Assembly: GCF_002775205.1 (NCBI RefSeq)
Contig: NC_036460.1
Location: 22,896,751 to 22,960,750, forward strand
Source of the DNA: Xiphophorus maculatus
Taxonomy: Eukaryota; Chordata; Actinopteri; Cyprinodontiformes; Poeciliidae
DNA: 64,000 nt
Direction of reading: 5' to 3'
A program made the translations under genes and the position numbers. Numbering within the stretch: position 1 is the stretch's first letter; the number at the start of each line of letters is the position of its first letter. Positions 1 to 14,400 of the stretch are shown one piece after another. A model generated the notes under the pieces. That model ran no database searches. It saw only the letters and a list, made by a program, of their open reading frames with translations, and was not told the origin of the DNA.

Positions 1-105
1 TAGCCCTGCTTCTCAACAGCTTCATCCCTGACCTGCCTGCTGTTGTCTTCATGATGCTGTTTGTTCACTAATGCTGACTAACAAACCTCTGAGGGCTTGA
101 CAAGC
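1..105 (-). mobile_element. Tc1/mariner-like relic (fragment)
   Basis: The sequence about the 'cttcatgatgctgtttgttc' motif and the following 'aacaaacctctgagg' closely resembles the antisense end of a common fish Tc1-like transposase gene and its flank. The copy is cut by the window edge and has no open frame. Assignment is from memory of the family consensus; the right end is approximate. Confidence 0.5.
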
Positions 106-1828
106 TGTGAAAAATGAATGGGCATGAATGCGTTTACAACAGACTTTATTTATTAGAGCGATGCAAGAGAAACTGTACTATTGGTTCAGTTTCTCTTATG
201 TTCTCACAGTCTGCGTGCAGCTTCTGTCTCAGCGTCCTGACCTTGTGTCATGGTGGAGAGAGGCGGGTCACCCAAGCACAACGGATAAGACACGGGTAAC
301 ACGGGTAGAGACGGCTCGACAAACTGGGTAATGAAGACAAAGTGACAGAGAGGAAGCAAAACAACAAAGAGTGCTAATACAAAAAGAAAAAAAAAACAAA
401 ACGGTTTGACATGGATGGAGCAAGAATGTGCCGACAGGTAGACATGAGGCCCAGGAAGCAGTGAATATAGGGCAAAACATGAAGGCGGAGGAACAATCCA
501 GAAGGGTGTATGTGTGTCTATTGGGTTGAGAGGTGGGGTAAAGGGGAGCGCACGGGGAGATCAGTTTACCCCACCACCACTTACCTGCTCGGCACAACGC
601 TCACTCTGGCAGCGGGCCTCAAAGGGAGACGCATCAATGGCCGCCATTCATCTCAGCGTAGGAATGCAAGTATGCAGGTCTGAGAGCACGTCCTCTTAAA
701 AGACACAAGTTGCTGATTAATTGATGCGGAGATAAGGCAGGGAGGAAATCTTTCAGACTTCTGTCAGTCGCGTTTTAAAACAAACACAAGTGTTTGACTT
801 CTCTTGTGTGCTTCTAAAGCTTTGGGTAAAAGTGTAAAATGGTCTAATTTTGTTGCTTTCAAATGAGCTTTTCTTAAATCTCGCAAGAATCACAAGCGAA
901 GACAACCCGTGAGGAGCTACTGTGAGGTTCTTTGTTTTAAAAAACCAACAACAACAACACCTCGTGTGTAGTTACAGGTGGTAGTGAAGATATGATTTAA
1001 TGGTTCGTGTTACTCGAGTCCCTGTGGTTACGTTAAATTAAAGGAAGGGGTTGTGTTTGTTTTAAGGAATCAGGACAGAAGGGGATTTTCCTGCAGAAAC
1101 AAAGGAGAGCTTGGAAAATTTTGTTTTCAGTTATTTTAGACTTTCTCATACAAAGACAGATAAACCCATTTAACTATCCCACCCAGGACGAACAACTGGA
1201 GACGGGAAAGCATATTTCATCAAATGTGGTTACATCTTCCAAGCAAAGGAAATAACATTTTATCCCTTTATATGTTTGTTTGTTATCCTAGCCTTTTCTA
1301 TATTTTGTCAAATGAAGGTTCGGGGAAGAAACGTTAACTTAACTGAATCACTTTTTCATGTCTAAATCAGTCTCTTTCTTTGCACATGGTGATAAACAAA
1401 ATACAACTCAGTCTAAGCTGCAGTAATATCAACACAACTGAGGCTAAGTTTACAGACACCTAAAGGTCTTCAGAAGATACATTGACATTATCTCTACTCT
1501 TTGCAAAAGCAAACACAAAAACAGTGACGTCTGTTTGTCCTCATGCTATCTAATATAGACGTGTTAACAAAACAACTCTGGACGAAGTGCTTTGGGTGCA
1601 AAGAGATGATAGCAGAGAGAGCTAAAGAGACGGACACGAGCTGAGACAAACCAACCAATAAATGTGCCAAGTCGAGTCAACAAACAAGTTTGATCCAGTG
1701 GTTTCAAACTGGTCATACTGGTTGTGTTCTTCTAGAACTTTTCATTAAGTTCATTTTTCGCATCGGTTACTATATTTTCCGTAACTACTGTAGATGAAAT
1801 ATAGTAAACGAATTACAATTGCCAGGGC
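106..1828. other. Intergenic, no supported feature
   Basis: No exon, RNA gene or clear repeat was recognised. Open frames here are short, lack family signatures and are not flanked by convincing splice sites. Confidence 0.5.
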
Positions 1829-1930
1829 CGACCCAATGCATAAGCAAACTAAGCAGCCGCTTAGGACCCCAGGGCCACTAAGGGGCAACCTCAGTGGAGC
1901 TGATTTTTATTTATTTTTTTTAGTAATAAT
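1825..1930 (+). mobile_element. Solo end of a hAT-like DNA element
   Basis: The start CAGGGCCGACCCAATGCATA, followed by 'aactaagcagccgcttagg' and 'gggccactaaggggc', resembles the terminal sequence of a fish DNA transposon family with CAGGG-type ends. I found no matching inverted end nearby and no 8-bp duplication, so this is probably a truncated copy. Confidence 0.35.
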
Positions 1931-4900
1931 TTCTATAATATCAAAAACACACAATTTCACTATGGAGTGATTTGTGTTTACAATAATATGTATTTGATCA
2001 TGTATTTAGAAATCATTATTTTATGGATACAAAGAGAAAAAAAAGCTCTTGAGGTATTAAAAGTATTAAAAAGGGTTAACTTTTCTTTATCTTTATGGAA
2101 ACAAACCATCTCAATCAGTTGACAAAATTTTGGGGGGAAAAAATACCAGTTTCTGAAAGCGTCCTTATGCTTTGTGCAATGCTTATTTAGCTTTCGAAAA
2201 TATTACACAGCTGAAATCCACTCACAGCAGAAAAGTGACCCAATCTTTGTTTTTACCCGCCAGAGAGTCTGATTCTGATTTCACAACTGAAGACGGGGCT
2301 TCACACGAGCGAAGACAATTCATAAATGTGTGTGGACTAAAGAGAAGAGGACATGTTTACCACCGAGGCCTTCAGTTGTGGCAGATGTCGGAGAGTAACC
2401 AGAGATGAGCTCTGCTTTTCTCTGCGAAGACAAAGGTCAAAAACAAGTGACTGCGGAAACATGGTCTGACAGATATTTGTCTTATATTTGTATATATTAG
2501 GCTATGTTGCATAGCACGCAATATTAGGCTATGTTGCACACTGGCCTGACATTTGACAGAGAAGGCACAAAGATCCCCAGCTGTCAGGTGACACTCATGC
2601 AAACTTTACGGCTTTAATTGCTGTTGAGGTTTCAGAATTTGTCGTTAACGGCTCATGATGTCAGCTTCACGAGCCGACAGTTTGCTCGAACACATGTGTA
2701 AAATGTCAAAAAGATTTCGCTGGACAGGAGTGACAGGAAAATAGGATAAAGACGGAAACAAGAAGCTCAAACACCTTGCATAACGCTGACGATAGGTGGC
2801 CAAAAACACAGCAAAGCTTAGTCACGCTGCCCCAGCCTGCTGCGTGGATACCAACGTTTAATTACCCTTCTTGCATCCGTTTGTTCCTTCCTCCTGTTTG
2901 TGCGTGCAGCCGTCACCACGTGCATGTGTTTATGCATTTCCACTAACTGAGACAAGTCAGTGTGTGCTGGAAGACGGTCACGTTGCAAACAGGAAGGTGG
3001 TGATGAAATCCCTGGTTTTCCAAACAGAGCAAGTAATTTATCTGTGACTGTTTGCTAGCAGAATGCAACAATTACAAACCTGAAGGTCAAATATTTCAAA
3101 AGCAACGCCGACATATTTAGCCAGGCTCGTGAACTGGACATTTTTGAGTTAATCTGGGGCTTGGAGAACACTATAAACCCTTCTAAGTGTCAGAATTGGC
3201 AAATTTGGAAAAAAAAAAAAAATCCCCCTAGTTGATGAAGGTTGCTTTATTCAGATCAGAACGTGTAGCCAAAACATACTGCTAAATGCGCTTAGTGAGA
3301 TGCAAGCTCTAAATCTAATATTTTGTATCATTTCTACATGATCAACCACTCTGAGCTCTGAGTTAAACCTTTAAAACTGAGCTTTGAGGGACTCTGCTCT
3401 CAGCAGGGAAACATGTCATTTATTTGCCCTGATGCCCCAGCAGGGATGCATAATCTTGCTGTTTCATGCTTGGCTGCACTGCTTGCTTAAACTAAATTAT
3501 GTTGAGAGTAAACATTTTTTTGACTTACTCTTTTGACTTGTCTTCTCAAAGGCGTATATAAAATCTGTAAGTGAGTAGGAAAAAAAACAACTCCAGGTAC
3601 GCCGAGTTGGTGTTAAGGTGTTTATCCAAAGCAACCGATTTTATGGTAGCTCCAAAAGGGATAGCATGGATGTTTCCAATTAGGGTTCTGTAAGGTAGTT
3701 CTCAGTAGTCAGTTCTGTCTGGAGTAAACAGAAAGTCGCAGGAGCAGGTTACCATAAAAGAGAGATAAATCTCCTTGCACAGAGATGGCTAATTTCTGCC
3801 GATGCATGTCCTTTCGTCTCGACGACAAAGCGTTTGTTCTGGTTTGGTGCAGAACGTGTCCTGACGCTGTGGTGCATCTCCACCCTAAATCCTGAAGCAG
3901 TACCGGAAGTAATGGAGACTATCACCACCCAGTTGGCTGGGACAGCAGCTTGTTAATAACGGAGAATGACACAAACCGGAGGACGAACATTACAGACCAA
4001 GGAGGCAAGTTCTTTTACTACTCAGATTTCCGGAGAGGTACAAGGATATCAATGAATGCATCCTTTCGATGGGACAGAAAGTAACTACTTCATTGCACAT
4101 TCTTTACATATATGAAAAAAAAAGAAGCTTTTTACTTGTTGAAGCCTTTGTATGGCCTGTGCTTGAGCAATTGCTGGTGAAAGAGAGAATTAAGTACGCT
4201 CTGTGCGATCACAGCATAGATAGTTTTGCATTTACCGATGCAGACCTGTGCACTCGCATCATGCCCACATTCATGGTCTGCATGTTGAGACTAAATAAAC
4301 GAGATAACATTGTGACCCAGAACAGTGGAGGGCCTGTCTCGTTTAATTATCCTACTGCCAAAACTTGTTTACTACTTTGCAATTTACTCATGGTGCAAAA
4401 ATGTATTGTCACTGCTGCTCAACATGTTTTATCAATTACTGATCAGCCCTCGCTCCCAGTTGTTAAACTGTGCGCCACATGAAAAACAGTTTTCCACTAA
4501 TGGTGTTATTTTCTGATCCAGCAGGCGCAGATATATGTCTGGAATACATAAAAGTGAGAAGTTGGGACTTTAAAGGAAACGTGTTAAAAGGCTTAAGTAG
4601 ATGTTTTTGCCTGCGTGTGGAACAACAACATTCTGCAAAAACACACCTCAGTCGGTGTCAGCTCCCGCACAAGCACTGTTAACAGACTTTAAGAGCTTGA
4701 ATACAGGTTTTTACTGCTGCCTAAATCTAAAGTTACCATGAGGGCAAAGATAAAAACAGAAATCTATGTTTTTCTACATAAATCTCAAACTTGGTTTTTA
4801 AAAGTTTGCTTAGTGTACAACTTAAAGTTTGACCAGCGACCAGTAGAAATGATCAATTATTCTCCCGACTCATTAACAACAACAAAGAAGAGTAGTAGGA

Positions 4901-7900
4901 AACGTCTCTTTAGTTTAAAGGAATTCTCAATCAGATACTAACTTCAGCTGCAACATATGACCATATCACCTTACACTGTCCACATTTCAAGACCTACTCC
5001 ACGTAATCTTAAAAAGCCTTCAACTCAGGTCGACAGTGACCATAAATATGCAGAATGTGATGAAGGGGACACTTAGATTCAGAATACCTATTTTTGTTCT
5101 AGCATGTTAGAAATTAAGCCTATTTCAATTTTATAAACATTTTAAAGCAGCTGATGAAAGTTTTTTGCATCCTGAATTGTATTCATCATTGTGAATGCTA
5201 GGCTAGTTATCATAGCCGCCGATAATAACAAATAAACGGTTTTCCTGTAACAAGTTGTTTCTCCGCCATAATCACACGTAGCAGCGAGCATGTCACGTTG
5301 AGTAGCAGCTCTAAGACCCTCCTCCCGGCTCTGATTGGTTGTTTCTAGTCGGGAGCGGAGAATTTCTTCGGTCGCAATCAGGGAGAAGGAGGAGGAGATT
5401 ATCATTTCACAGATTACATGACTCATTACATACTGCCACTGCATGGTGACAGTTTTAACAAATATGTAAAAACAATATTTTTTTAATACACTGTGTTCCA
5501 CATTATTATGCAAATTGGATTTAAGTGTCATAAAGATTTTTTAAAAAAAGTGCGTTTAGTTTGTTTGAACTCGCAACTCTGAATTTCCAAACACTGAACA
5601 TATTACTTCAGGCACAGTTGAGTCCACGAGGTCAGGGTGTATTGGAGTTGTTCAGGTGTGCAGTGCATGTATTAAAGGGGGCTAAAACAAACAAATGGAC
5701 ATCTACAAGCATTCCAGAGCTGTTTTTATTGCATGGTCCCATGATCACACTGACACAAAGGCCGCCCCGCTCTTATCTGGAGGGCTGGAAGGGCCTTCGC
5801 CTGCTCCACCACAGAACAAAGTTCACTAGTTTTTTCTGTAGCAACCCTTCAAAGGCAGCTTGAATGTGCCTGGCTTCCAGTAAATACCCTTTTTGCAGCA
5901 GCAGCTACGGCAAGCAGGTGTCCTTTGTTGGGCCTAATCCCCACAAACCTTCTCCAAAGCCGGCCTGATATTTACTATTCTCACTCTCACTGAGAGGTTT
6001 TGAAGTCAAAGCTACAAAAGTACCAACAGGCCCGGGGAGCGTATTTCACAGTAACTGATTCAGAGGACAGTTTTTATAGCCTTTGACTCTTTCACTAACA
6101 GAAGATTTATCATGTTGTTTCCCTCTTTGCCCCCACTTTGTTTTCTCAGCTCTCTTTACAGAAGTTTCTACAATTTTTTTGTTTGTTTGTTTTGTTCACT
6201 TTATCTCACCTCCCTCTTCCTTATCTCTACCCTCTGCCCCCTCTTTGCCTGTCCTGCTCCCCCTTGTATCCTCCTCTGTCTCCCTTCCAATGTTTCTTGC
6301 CTGGAGTTGCACCATTGTACCCATCATTTACTGTTTCTGCTCCTCTCCCCCAGTTATGTCATTTTGTGTCTCTGCAGCCTCGGGGCTTGTGTCAATCAGC
6401 GGCCCGTAAAGTAGCACTCATCACATCCTGCCCACTTTCCATCCGCTCACAGGCACAAACCCACAAAAGGCCTTTTCACACACAGAGGCGTCACTGTGTC
6501 ATGGCAGACTCCCTTGTTAATCTGCTGTTGTCGACGTTTGTACCTTTGTACTGACCAAACAGACATGACACTGAATCAGAGCGTTTTCTGTTAATGAATC
6601 ACATAAAGCATCTCCATCAGTCAGCTAAGGAAAAAGTTATGAGGAAATCTAAAACACATCAAACGTAATTTAAAATATAACTATCAATGAAGGTATTTAT
6701 ATCAAATGGAAAAAATGCATAAGAACCAAAATTGGAGCAAAGGTTGATAAACAGAAAAAATTAATTAAGAATTTCCAATATATAGATGAAAATTAAACAA
6801 CTGATGAAGTTCAAGGTGAGTTTTTAATTTAATTTTCTTAGTAAGTATGAAGAGCGTCAGCTGCCTTTGGTAAAAACATTTCCAACGCACTCCTGAATAG
6901 ATGGTTCTTTACCTTGAGTTTTAGCTTTAGCTCTAGGTACTGTTGAGAATAAATAATTCTGTGTTTTCCTTCTGTCTCTGTTAGCTAGTTGCTAAGCTAA
7001 AGCTAGAGAAAAGCACATTAGGAAATGCAAATGAGAGCTATGGGTAGAGGAAATGACACACTAGGGAAAGCTCTCTTTGCGGCATAAGATAGAGGCTAAC
7101 AAAGGAGATCACAACCTCTTCTGGGATGCCATTTTGTCTTGCTAGCTCTTAAAGGTAGCATGTGACATGGACTAGCTGTATTTGGTATTAATAAATGGAA
7201 TTCATGAATTCAACTCACTGACTCTTCTGTAACCTCATACATCAAGAACTCGGCATGGAGAACGGATAATTCTCCACAGCACCAAATGAACAACTTTCAC
7301 AAAATGCCTGAGGGGCCTCAGGAGGGCACGAATAACAGATACCTGTATGGCAAGCTGGCAGGGTGTAATTACTTAAAAAAAAAAAAAACATACAGTTAAT
7401 CCCAATGTTCCCAATTCAGAGATTTGATAATTGGTGTGATCTGACCTTCTTTTCCAGTTCTCGCTGGCATTCCTGCAGCTCAGTTTTCAAGTAGCTCTGC
7501 TGCTGGAGTTACTGTATTCTCCTCTTGACCAGAAATGAATTTCAATATGTTATAAGAATTGTGAACAAAACATCTCTGCACTGAGGGATAAACAGTACAA
7601 TTTTTGCAAGGATCTTTCAATGATACATTGCATAATTTAACACATTTAATGAATGCAAAAAATTCTGATTTAAATCAAATATCTTTATTTTTTTTAACTC
7701 GACCTGAAAGGTGCTTTGTTTGTTTTTGGACCAAAGCTTGAACTTTCCTGAATAAAGTGGCTTAAATCCTAAAATGTGGCTGAATCTTTGCATGTGTTTA
7801 TTAAAAAGTTATTGTCTTTGAGATGTAGGTTGAATCACTCTGGCATATTCCAAGGCCGTACAGTAAAATGGATTGATCAACTCAGTCATAGGTTGCCCTT

Positions 7901-10900
7901 AGATATAGTTATGCCAGTTTGAGTCTGAGTCCATCTAGTGCAATTCAAAAGAATTTATATGTTATATGTCCCAGAAATAGAAATTGAAATATTGTCTCAC
8001 AAACTGGAAGTTACAGGTGTAACAGCAGTAACAGATACAGAGGTTCTCACTAAAGTTCTTTAAAAAAAAAAAGAAGTGAATTTTCCAAAAATATTAACAG
8101 AAAAAAAAAACTGAGTGCATAGAGTGGACATCAATGTGGACAAAAACTTTATTACAAAAGCCGTGGCGACAGCTTTGACAAAAAAAAAAAAGAAGTAAAG
8201 TTCTCCCCGATCTCCCTCAGTAGCATGACCTGGCACGCCCCGTTCTCTATATTCACCAAGTCGCCTGTTGTGGCGACTGCTAACTCTCTAATTTTGGGAG
8301 ATGAAACCAGACGGCGCTCACATCAGTTTCTTAAATGGGCCACCAGCTTTTTATAGCGCAGCAATCTCATCCAGCAGCTTGTCAGCTCTGTTTATCTTTC
8401 TATATTTATGTTCCAGGGTGTTTCTAGTCTCTGGATCACTCACGAGTCAGCGGGGTCCAGCAGCAGCTGCGAGTGTAGTAATTAGCTAAAACAGTCAGGG
8501 GGTGAAGTAGGGGGCTGGAGGAGTCTGATGGAAATTTGTTCTGTATATAAAGCTTTTTGTCTTCAAGTGTTTCTATCTTGTTTGCATGGGTTTCTGTCAG
8601 TCAGTCCATTGTTCACAGGAGATTGGGGCGGGTTACGCAACGGGTTCAGACCGATGTATACGGGCGGACATACAGTTCGCCGTCTTACCATGCTGCGACC
8701 TGTTGAGTTAAGAGAATGCGGCCTCTTGTTTATCAGCAGCCACACTCCAGCATCTCATCAATAAGGCCCATTGACACAGACACAGATACACTCTGTGTTG
8801 TCCGTCATCGTGCTTCTCACTCCCACCAGCTGACCCCTACACACGCTTACATTTTTGTCCCACCAACAAGAAGCGGAGCAAAGATCCCGAACGCGACCAG
8901 TGTATTGTTTTTAAAAACAGCGCAGTGCACCGTGCCCACTCCACTGGAACAACGAGTACCGGAGATCTGTGTGGTTTTTTTCACTGTCCGCCAACCACGT
9001 AGCTAGGATGCTGTTTTGGGCTCAGAATTTAAAATAAGCCGTGATGATAAAGACACATTGTTATTCATGCTTCTCCAGATGGAAAACCAGACAGATGCTG
9101 CGATGACAGCACTGTTCAAACACATATCAGGCACCACCAGCGCTCAGGTTTTCCATGAATAACAGAACTTCGACCTCACTTTAACAGACTTAAATGGAAA
9201 CGTGATACTAATGACAGGCAGGAGATAGTCTGAAATTTAAAAATTGATTTTATGAAAAGCTGAGGTGTTGACTGATGGAGGCGTTAGGGGAACAGCACCT
9301 TACAAAATATCAGTACTTCTTCAACTTTCTAATTGTTGTTGTAAGGTGAAAAACATGAACATCATAAAGTCTAGTAATTATATATATATATATATAAGAA
9401 TGAATAGAATGGAATAGGAAAAAAAACGACATGCTAACAATTATGCATGTTGTTTTGAATTGCAGTCTCAGAGTTGGATATTCCTATTTTCCGGCTCTGA
9501 CTGCTTTGCATTTTCATCGTCTGGGTTGCATAGTGAACCTGCCTGCAGCAGCTGGCAAGCGCCGTCAACGGACAAACATTTATTTTCCACATCAGACTGG
9601 CGCAAGGAGTCGCACTGCGCCATAATGAGAGACAAGCAGCAGACAGAAGAGGTGTGTTCTGAGTCAAATTCATGGTTAGCGCAAACGTGGATGACTGAGT
9701 GTGTGTGTCTATGAGACAGAAAATGAGACGAAGGCGTGGGAAGAACCTGTTTGCCATAATGAGACATACCGATATTTCTTTGTTTATTGTCTATCAAAGA
9801 TGAAGCGTTGATGTTTAGACCTGCTTTTGCTTCTGCCTTCTCGTTTCCATGCCTAAATATAGCTTTGACTTTGACTTTATGGAAACATTTAGTTTTTGAG
9901 CTGCATACTGAAAGCCTTTGGTCTCTCAGCAACAAGTCTTTATGTGCAATTTGGAGAGGTGGGCGCTTCTTCCAAACTGGGAGCCCTTTTCCTCTATGTA
10001 CGTGAAGCCTGATATTGGCACCTATGTGCAAAATATGCTCTCACCATAGTAATAAATCATCATAAAGTTAGCACATATTTTTTAGGTTTCATGAAAATAG
10101 TCTGAAGTTACAGGTCAAATGGACCTTTATTGACTTTAACAACTGCTTCGGTTTCTTTTGTTCTACAGACGGAGGCATCTTACATTAAATGCAGTGGCAC
10201 ATATTGGTTAACAGATGATGGCGGTTGTAGCTGTGAGACTCCGTGGAGGTCAAGGTCAGAGCGACTTTCAGGAAGTTAGCCAGTAATGAGACCAATTAGG
10301 AAGCTGCTGCAAAGAAGTATTCAGCCTATCTCTTTCTGTGTCTGCCTCCTCCACTGCAATCCCATCAGTAATAAAGGCTGACTTTGTTCTCCCACCCAGT
10401 CCCCAAGTTTTGATGAAAAAGTCACCAAGCAGCTAAAAAAACTTTTCAGTGAATTAAATGTCTGGCGGCATATGTAATTTGATTCCTTCCTCCAGAGTCA
10501 GACCAAAAGTAAGAATTTCTTTTATTAAACCCCTTCAATTTTCTTCCTCTGTGTGTTTCCTCCCTTTTTCTTTCTCTCTCTCTCTGTCTGCCTAGTTGAC
10601 CTTTGGAGAAGTTTTCAGAAATTTCAGCTACTCACTCCGCTCTTCCTGTGTCTCCAGGTTTCCTCCCAGATACCACAAGTTTCAGCAAAGACTTTACTGT
10701 TGGAGCCTCATAAATGTGACCCTTTCCCATGTGATCCACCGAGTCTCGATTAAGACAATGCACTTCTGTCAAATACCTGCAAGTCAAATAGGGTGTCTAG
10801 AATTTAAATGTCAGCCATGTCAACGAGTCTGAAGCACGTGAAACATCTGTTGTGAGGATGGCAGACAACAGCATTTGGATCATTTTTCTAAAGCTGGAAT

Positions 10901-11098
10901 TTTAATTTAATTGAGATGCAAAGGCAAGAAAATCCACAAACGGAGAATTACTTAAATTCTCCATTTCCAAACAAAGGCTATTTTAAAATCAAGGAGGAAA
11001 GTAAGTTACATTTTAAATACTGAAAACGCGTCATCTCTGATGTCACTGGAAATGTAAAAAGATAACAACACACTGTTGAAATAGGAGAAACAACAACC
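1931..11098. other. Long intergenic stretch, no supported gene
   Basis: About 9 kb of AT-rich DNA with poly(A) runs (for example near 8060-8190) and a short (TA)n run near 9380-9397. The longest open frames (5142-5531 minus, 6138-6554 plus, 9468-10031 minus) give low-complexity or unrecognisable proteins without splice partners. I see no gene here. Distal regulatory elements cannot be judged without comparative data. Confidence 0.5.
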
Positions 11099-11106
11099 TT
11101 CTACAC

Positions 11107-11929
11107 CAGGGGTCTCAAACTCAATTTACCCGGGGGCCGCTGGAGGTAGAGTCTGGGTGAGGCTGGGCCGCATTCACACACACGGTCTCCTCAGCCGAAC
11201 CTTTCTGATTGCCTATTACCATATTTGGCCGTAGTCAGGCGCTGTAACAGCCGTAATTGTGTAGTGTCTCTTTAAAATACTCTAGTATTGCTAATGATGT
11301 CAGAAGTATGCGCCACGGCTTCTCTGTAGAGAGCGTGGGAGAAACGTGATAGACGGACATGTTAGCTCCCCAACTTTTTAGTAATGTTACGGGTTGTTTG
11401 GACGCTGCTCAATTTTCATGTCTGATAATATAGCAGCCGTTCAACCGGGCTTTGTAAGGTTGGTGAAGAGCGTATTTATTAAAGGACAACACTGTGGAAT
11501 TCCCAGTACCAGTGTGGTTGTGAGTTTTTGACCGTCCTGACGAATCTGCCGCCTCCTCTCCTCCCTTAAACACAACCCAAGCGTTACAGCGCCTAACCTT
11601 AATTACGTTACACTGATCAGCAACTTCCGGGTCTAGACTGGATGCTGAAGCACGTGAAGCGGGAGCGGCCGCGGAAATTGCGCATGTACCGCATGCAAAT
11701 AATGACAACTAGAAAATGCAAATAGGCCCGGCCGATGTCCCGCCCCCGAGAGCAATATACTCTACCGTGATTGGTAAGTTCGTTCAGCTCCGCACACAAC
11801 ACTGAAAAGTGCCAATTATATCAAACTCGCGGGCCGCACTAACATTAAACTTTCATATTAAGGCAGGGGCCACAAACTATCGTCCCGCGGGCCGCAGTTG
11901 GCCCGCGGGACGATAGTTTGAGACCCCTG
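11107..11929. mobile_element. Non-autonomous hAT-type transposon, complete with target-site duplication
   Basis: An 823-bp element starting CAGGGGTCTCAAACT, whose right end is the inverted match AGTTTGAGACCCCTG. It is flanked by a perfect 8-bp direct repeat TTCTACAC at 11099-11106 and 11930-11937. The 8-bp duplication and CAGGG-type ends are the hallmark of the hAT superfamily. The interior has no transposase-like frame; a 99-codon antisense frame inside it has no hAT signature. The right end carries an extra perfect foldback: arms 11873-11893 and 11900-11920, 21 bp each, with a 6-nt loop. The interior is more GC-rich than its surroundings. Confidence 0.85.
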
Positions 11930-11937
11930 TTCTACAC

Positions 11938-13899
11938 TGTAAACAGGCCAGAAAAGTCACAAAGGAAAAAACTGACCTGAGTCAGCAGAAGCCAAGCAGT
12001 GATTCCCAATACAAAACCGGTTGGTTTGGTTTGGAATTATGGACTTTTATTCCTGAAGCACAAGTATTTTCTAAATTAGTCTCTAAAGATGTTGATCTTT
12101 GTGTTTCCTGGCAGCTGTGAAAAGTCACTGCAACAAACTGAGAGGTTTTTGTTTTAAATTAGTGCCTGTGCAATGAAGCAATAACAACATGTGCACACAT
12201 ACTCTTCTTTCTGGAAGTTTTATTTATCATTTGTGCCTCAGAATAGAAATGGTTAAAAACCAAAATAGAGGTATGAAAACAATGAATTTTCATCATACAT
12301 TTGTATAGTTTTAACAATATTACATATAAATATAAAAATATATCTTCATCCTTTTTTTTTTTACCCAGACAAATGCAATGGAAAGGGAGGAGGGTGGGGA
12401 ACGGACCTGGAAAACTACTCTGGTTTCTGGAAAATTTTCCTGCAGTTAAATTTGTGCTTGTTATTAGTGACAACCCAGCATCAGTGGCTGCATCAGGGTA
12501 CACCGATCCACTCTGTGTTGGTCACTTGCATGCCTATAAGAGAGCCATTCATTGTGATTGACACATAGAGGCTTTGGGCCATGTAAGGAATATTAAACAG
12601 CTAACATATTACTTTAAATGCTCACATACAGCTTTGGATTTTGCATTGTAGAACAAAAACTGCTTAGTGGAGCTTTAGTGCTTCATTATTTTCCCCACAG
12701 CTTTTAAGATTTTCACATTAAAGTTCCTTTTTTTTTGGATGGAACGGAAAAGATCTAGAGCAACAAATCACAGATTTTCACTGGATGACTATTAATGTTT
12801 TACCGTTTTTTTGTTGTTCATGTTGATCTTTTTGTGTGAGGTGGCATTCAGAAATAATCAAACATGTCAAGTGGCAAGTGGTTCAAAATGAATTTGCTAA
12901 AGTAAGCTTAAATATATTCATCATCCCACTTGACATTTTACAGCATTTTCCGTTCATTAATAGTTAGGAAACAATACAAACAAAGCCATATCAGCAGAGT
13001 CCCATATATCTGGTAGGCTTAGATATTCCAGAGGGATACTTTTCATTCAGCCAACCAGCATTTCACTGGACTGTGAATGCTTAGAGTCAATAAAACCCTG
13101 CAGCAGGTTTTTGTTCTCAATATTCTTGAATCAAAAGCAGCTTTACTGTTGACACACACCAGACGTCATGACCCTCTCCCAAACATGTCCAAACGCTCTC
13201 CCTGCTTTCAGCAGCTGAGCTCTTCCTGATGTTTTGTTTGGCCGACACTCTACAGGCCAACAAAGAGAAGAATCAGCTGTCCAAAATGAAAAGGAAACAG
13301 ACAAAAACACCTAAGTGGAGAGCATCAAAGCCGTTCTCCGAACTCAATAGGGGAGCTTGGATTGGCCGGTTTGGTTTGGCGAGCTTTCAGTGGTGCGCTT
13401 TGAGGAAAAGCTTTGGCTAAACAGAGAAACAAAAGCGAATGGATGACTCGGATTCATGTTGACATCACAAAGAAAGTTTGCTCTTATAAACGCTGCTGAA
13501 TAAGGTGACTGAATGGGTTCACAACGTTGACTTGTGGACGGGAACGGATGACTACTGGGCAGAGAGGAAATGTGGAAAGACAAGAAATCTGTGACAGAAT
13601 GAAAGTTACTTTATTTAAGAACTGAAGAGAAAATGAACCGAGATAGTATCCCTGTTAAAAATGATTGAAACTGGAAAGTGTTCACTTTTTCCACATCTTG
13701 GAACATTACTCCAAAATGCTAAATTAATTTCTTTCCCAGAAATTACACACGCAAAACGACTGATGAAGCTCAAATTGATCCATTTCCACTGATTATCCCG
13801 GAGATATTTCTGCAGCTTAAACAGTCCTCTTGTGGTAAATTCAGTTGATTGGACTTGATATGGAAAGAAACACAACTTTCTACAGAAGAAGGTCAAAGG
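11938..13899. other. Intergenic, no supported feature
   Basis: AT-rich sequence without recognised exons or repeats. Open frames (12159-12503 minus, 12301-12561 plus, 13615-13896 minus) lack domain signatures. Confidence 0.45.
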
Positions 13900-14400
13900 T
13901 CAAACACCAAGCATGAAATCGAAGGAATTGTCCATATATCTCTGAGACAGGATTGTCTTGAGGCAGAAATCTGGTGAAGGATTCAGAAACATTTCAGCTG
14001 CGGTGAGCTCAGTGGGCTCCATTATTGGAGAATGGAAGAAGTTTGGAAAAACAAGGACTCATTTAAACTGAGCCATCAGTAGAGAATGGCTCAGTTTCTC
14101 TAACCCACACCCTAACTGTGTGGGTTAGGGTTACACAGTCAGAGAGGAGACCAAGAACCTGATGGTCACTCTGTCAGAGCTCCGCCATTCCTCTGTGGAG
14201 AGAGGAGAACCTTCCAGAAGGACAACCATCTCTCCATCGATCCACCAAACAGGCTTGTAAGGTAGAACGGCTGCTACTTAATAAAAGGCACATGATGACC
14301 AGTCTGGAGTTTGCCAAAAGGTATGAAAGATAAATTTTGTATGAGAAACAACATTTTGGTGTGAATGCTAGGTGTCATACCTGGAGGAAACCGTGACACA
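13900..14400 (+). mobile_element. Tc1/mariner-like transposase relic
   Basis: Plus-strand sequence carries strings typical of fish Tc1 transposase DNA in the expected order: 'ctctgtcagagctccgccat', 'agaggagaaccttccagaag', 'gacaaccatctctcc', 'tggagtttgccaaaagg', then 'tttggtgtgaatgctaggtg' and 'cctggaggaaacc'. The frame is broken by stops and internal deletions. A short inverted repeat (AACCCACAC / GTGTGGGTT, about 14103-14130) sits inside. This is a dead copy. Confidence 0.75.

Noticed and set aside
9468..10031. 187-codon minus-strand frame as a gene
   Set aside because: No domain, no coherent composition and no splice partners. Overlaps several other random frames. Kept as chance frame.
11409..11708. 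99-codon frame inside the hAT element as a transposase
   Set aside because: No hAT dimerisation or catalytic signature and far too short. The element is non-autonomous.
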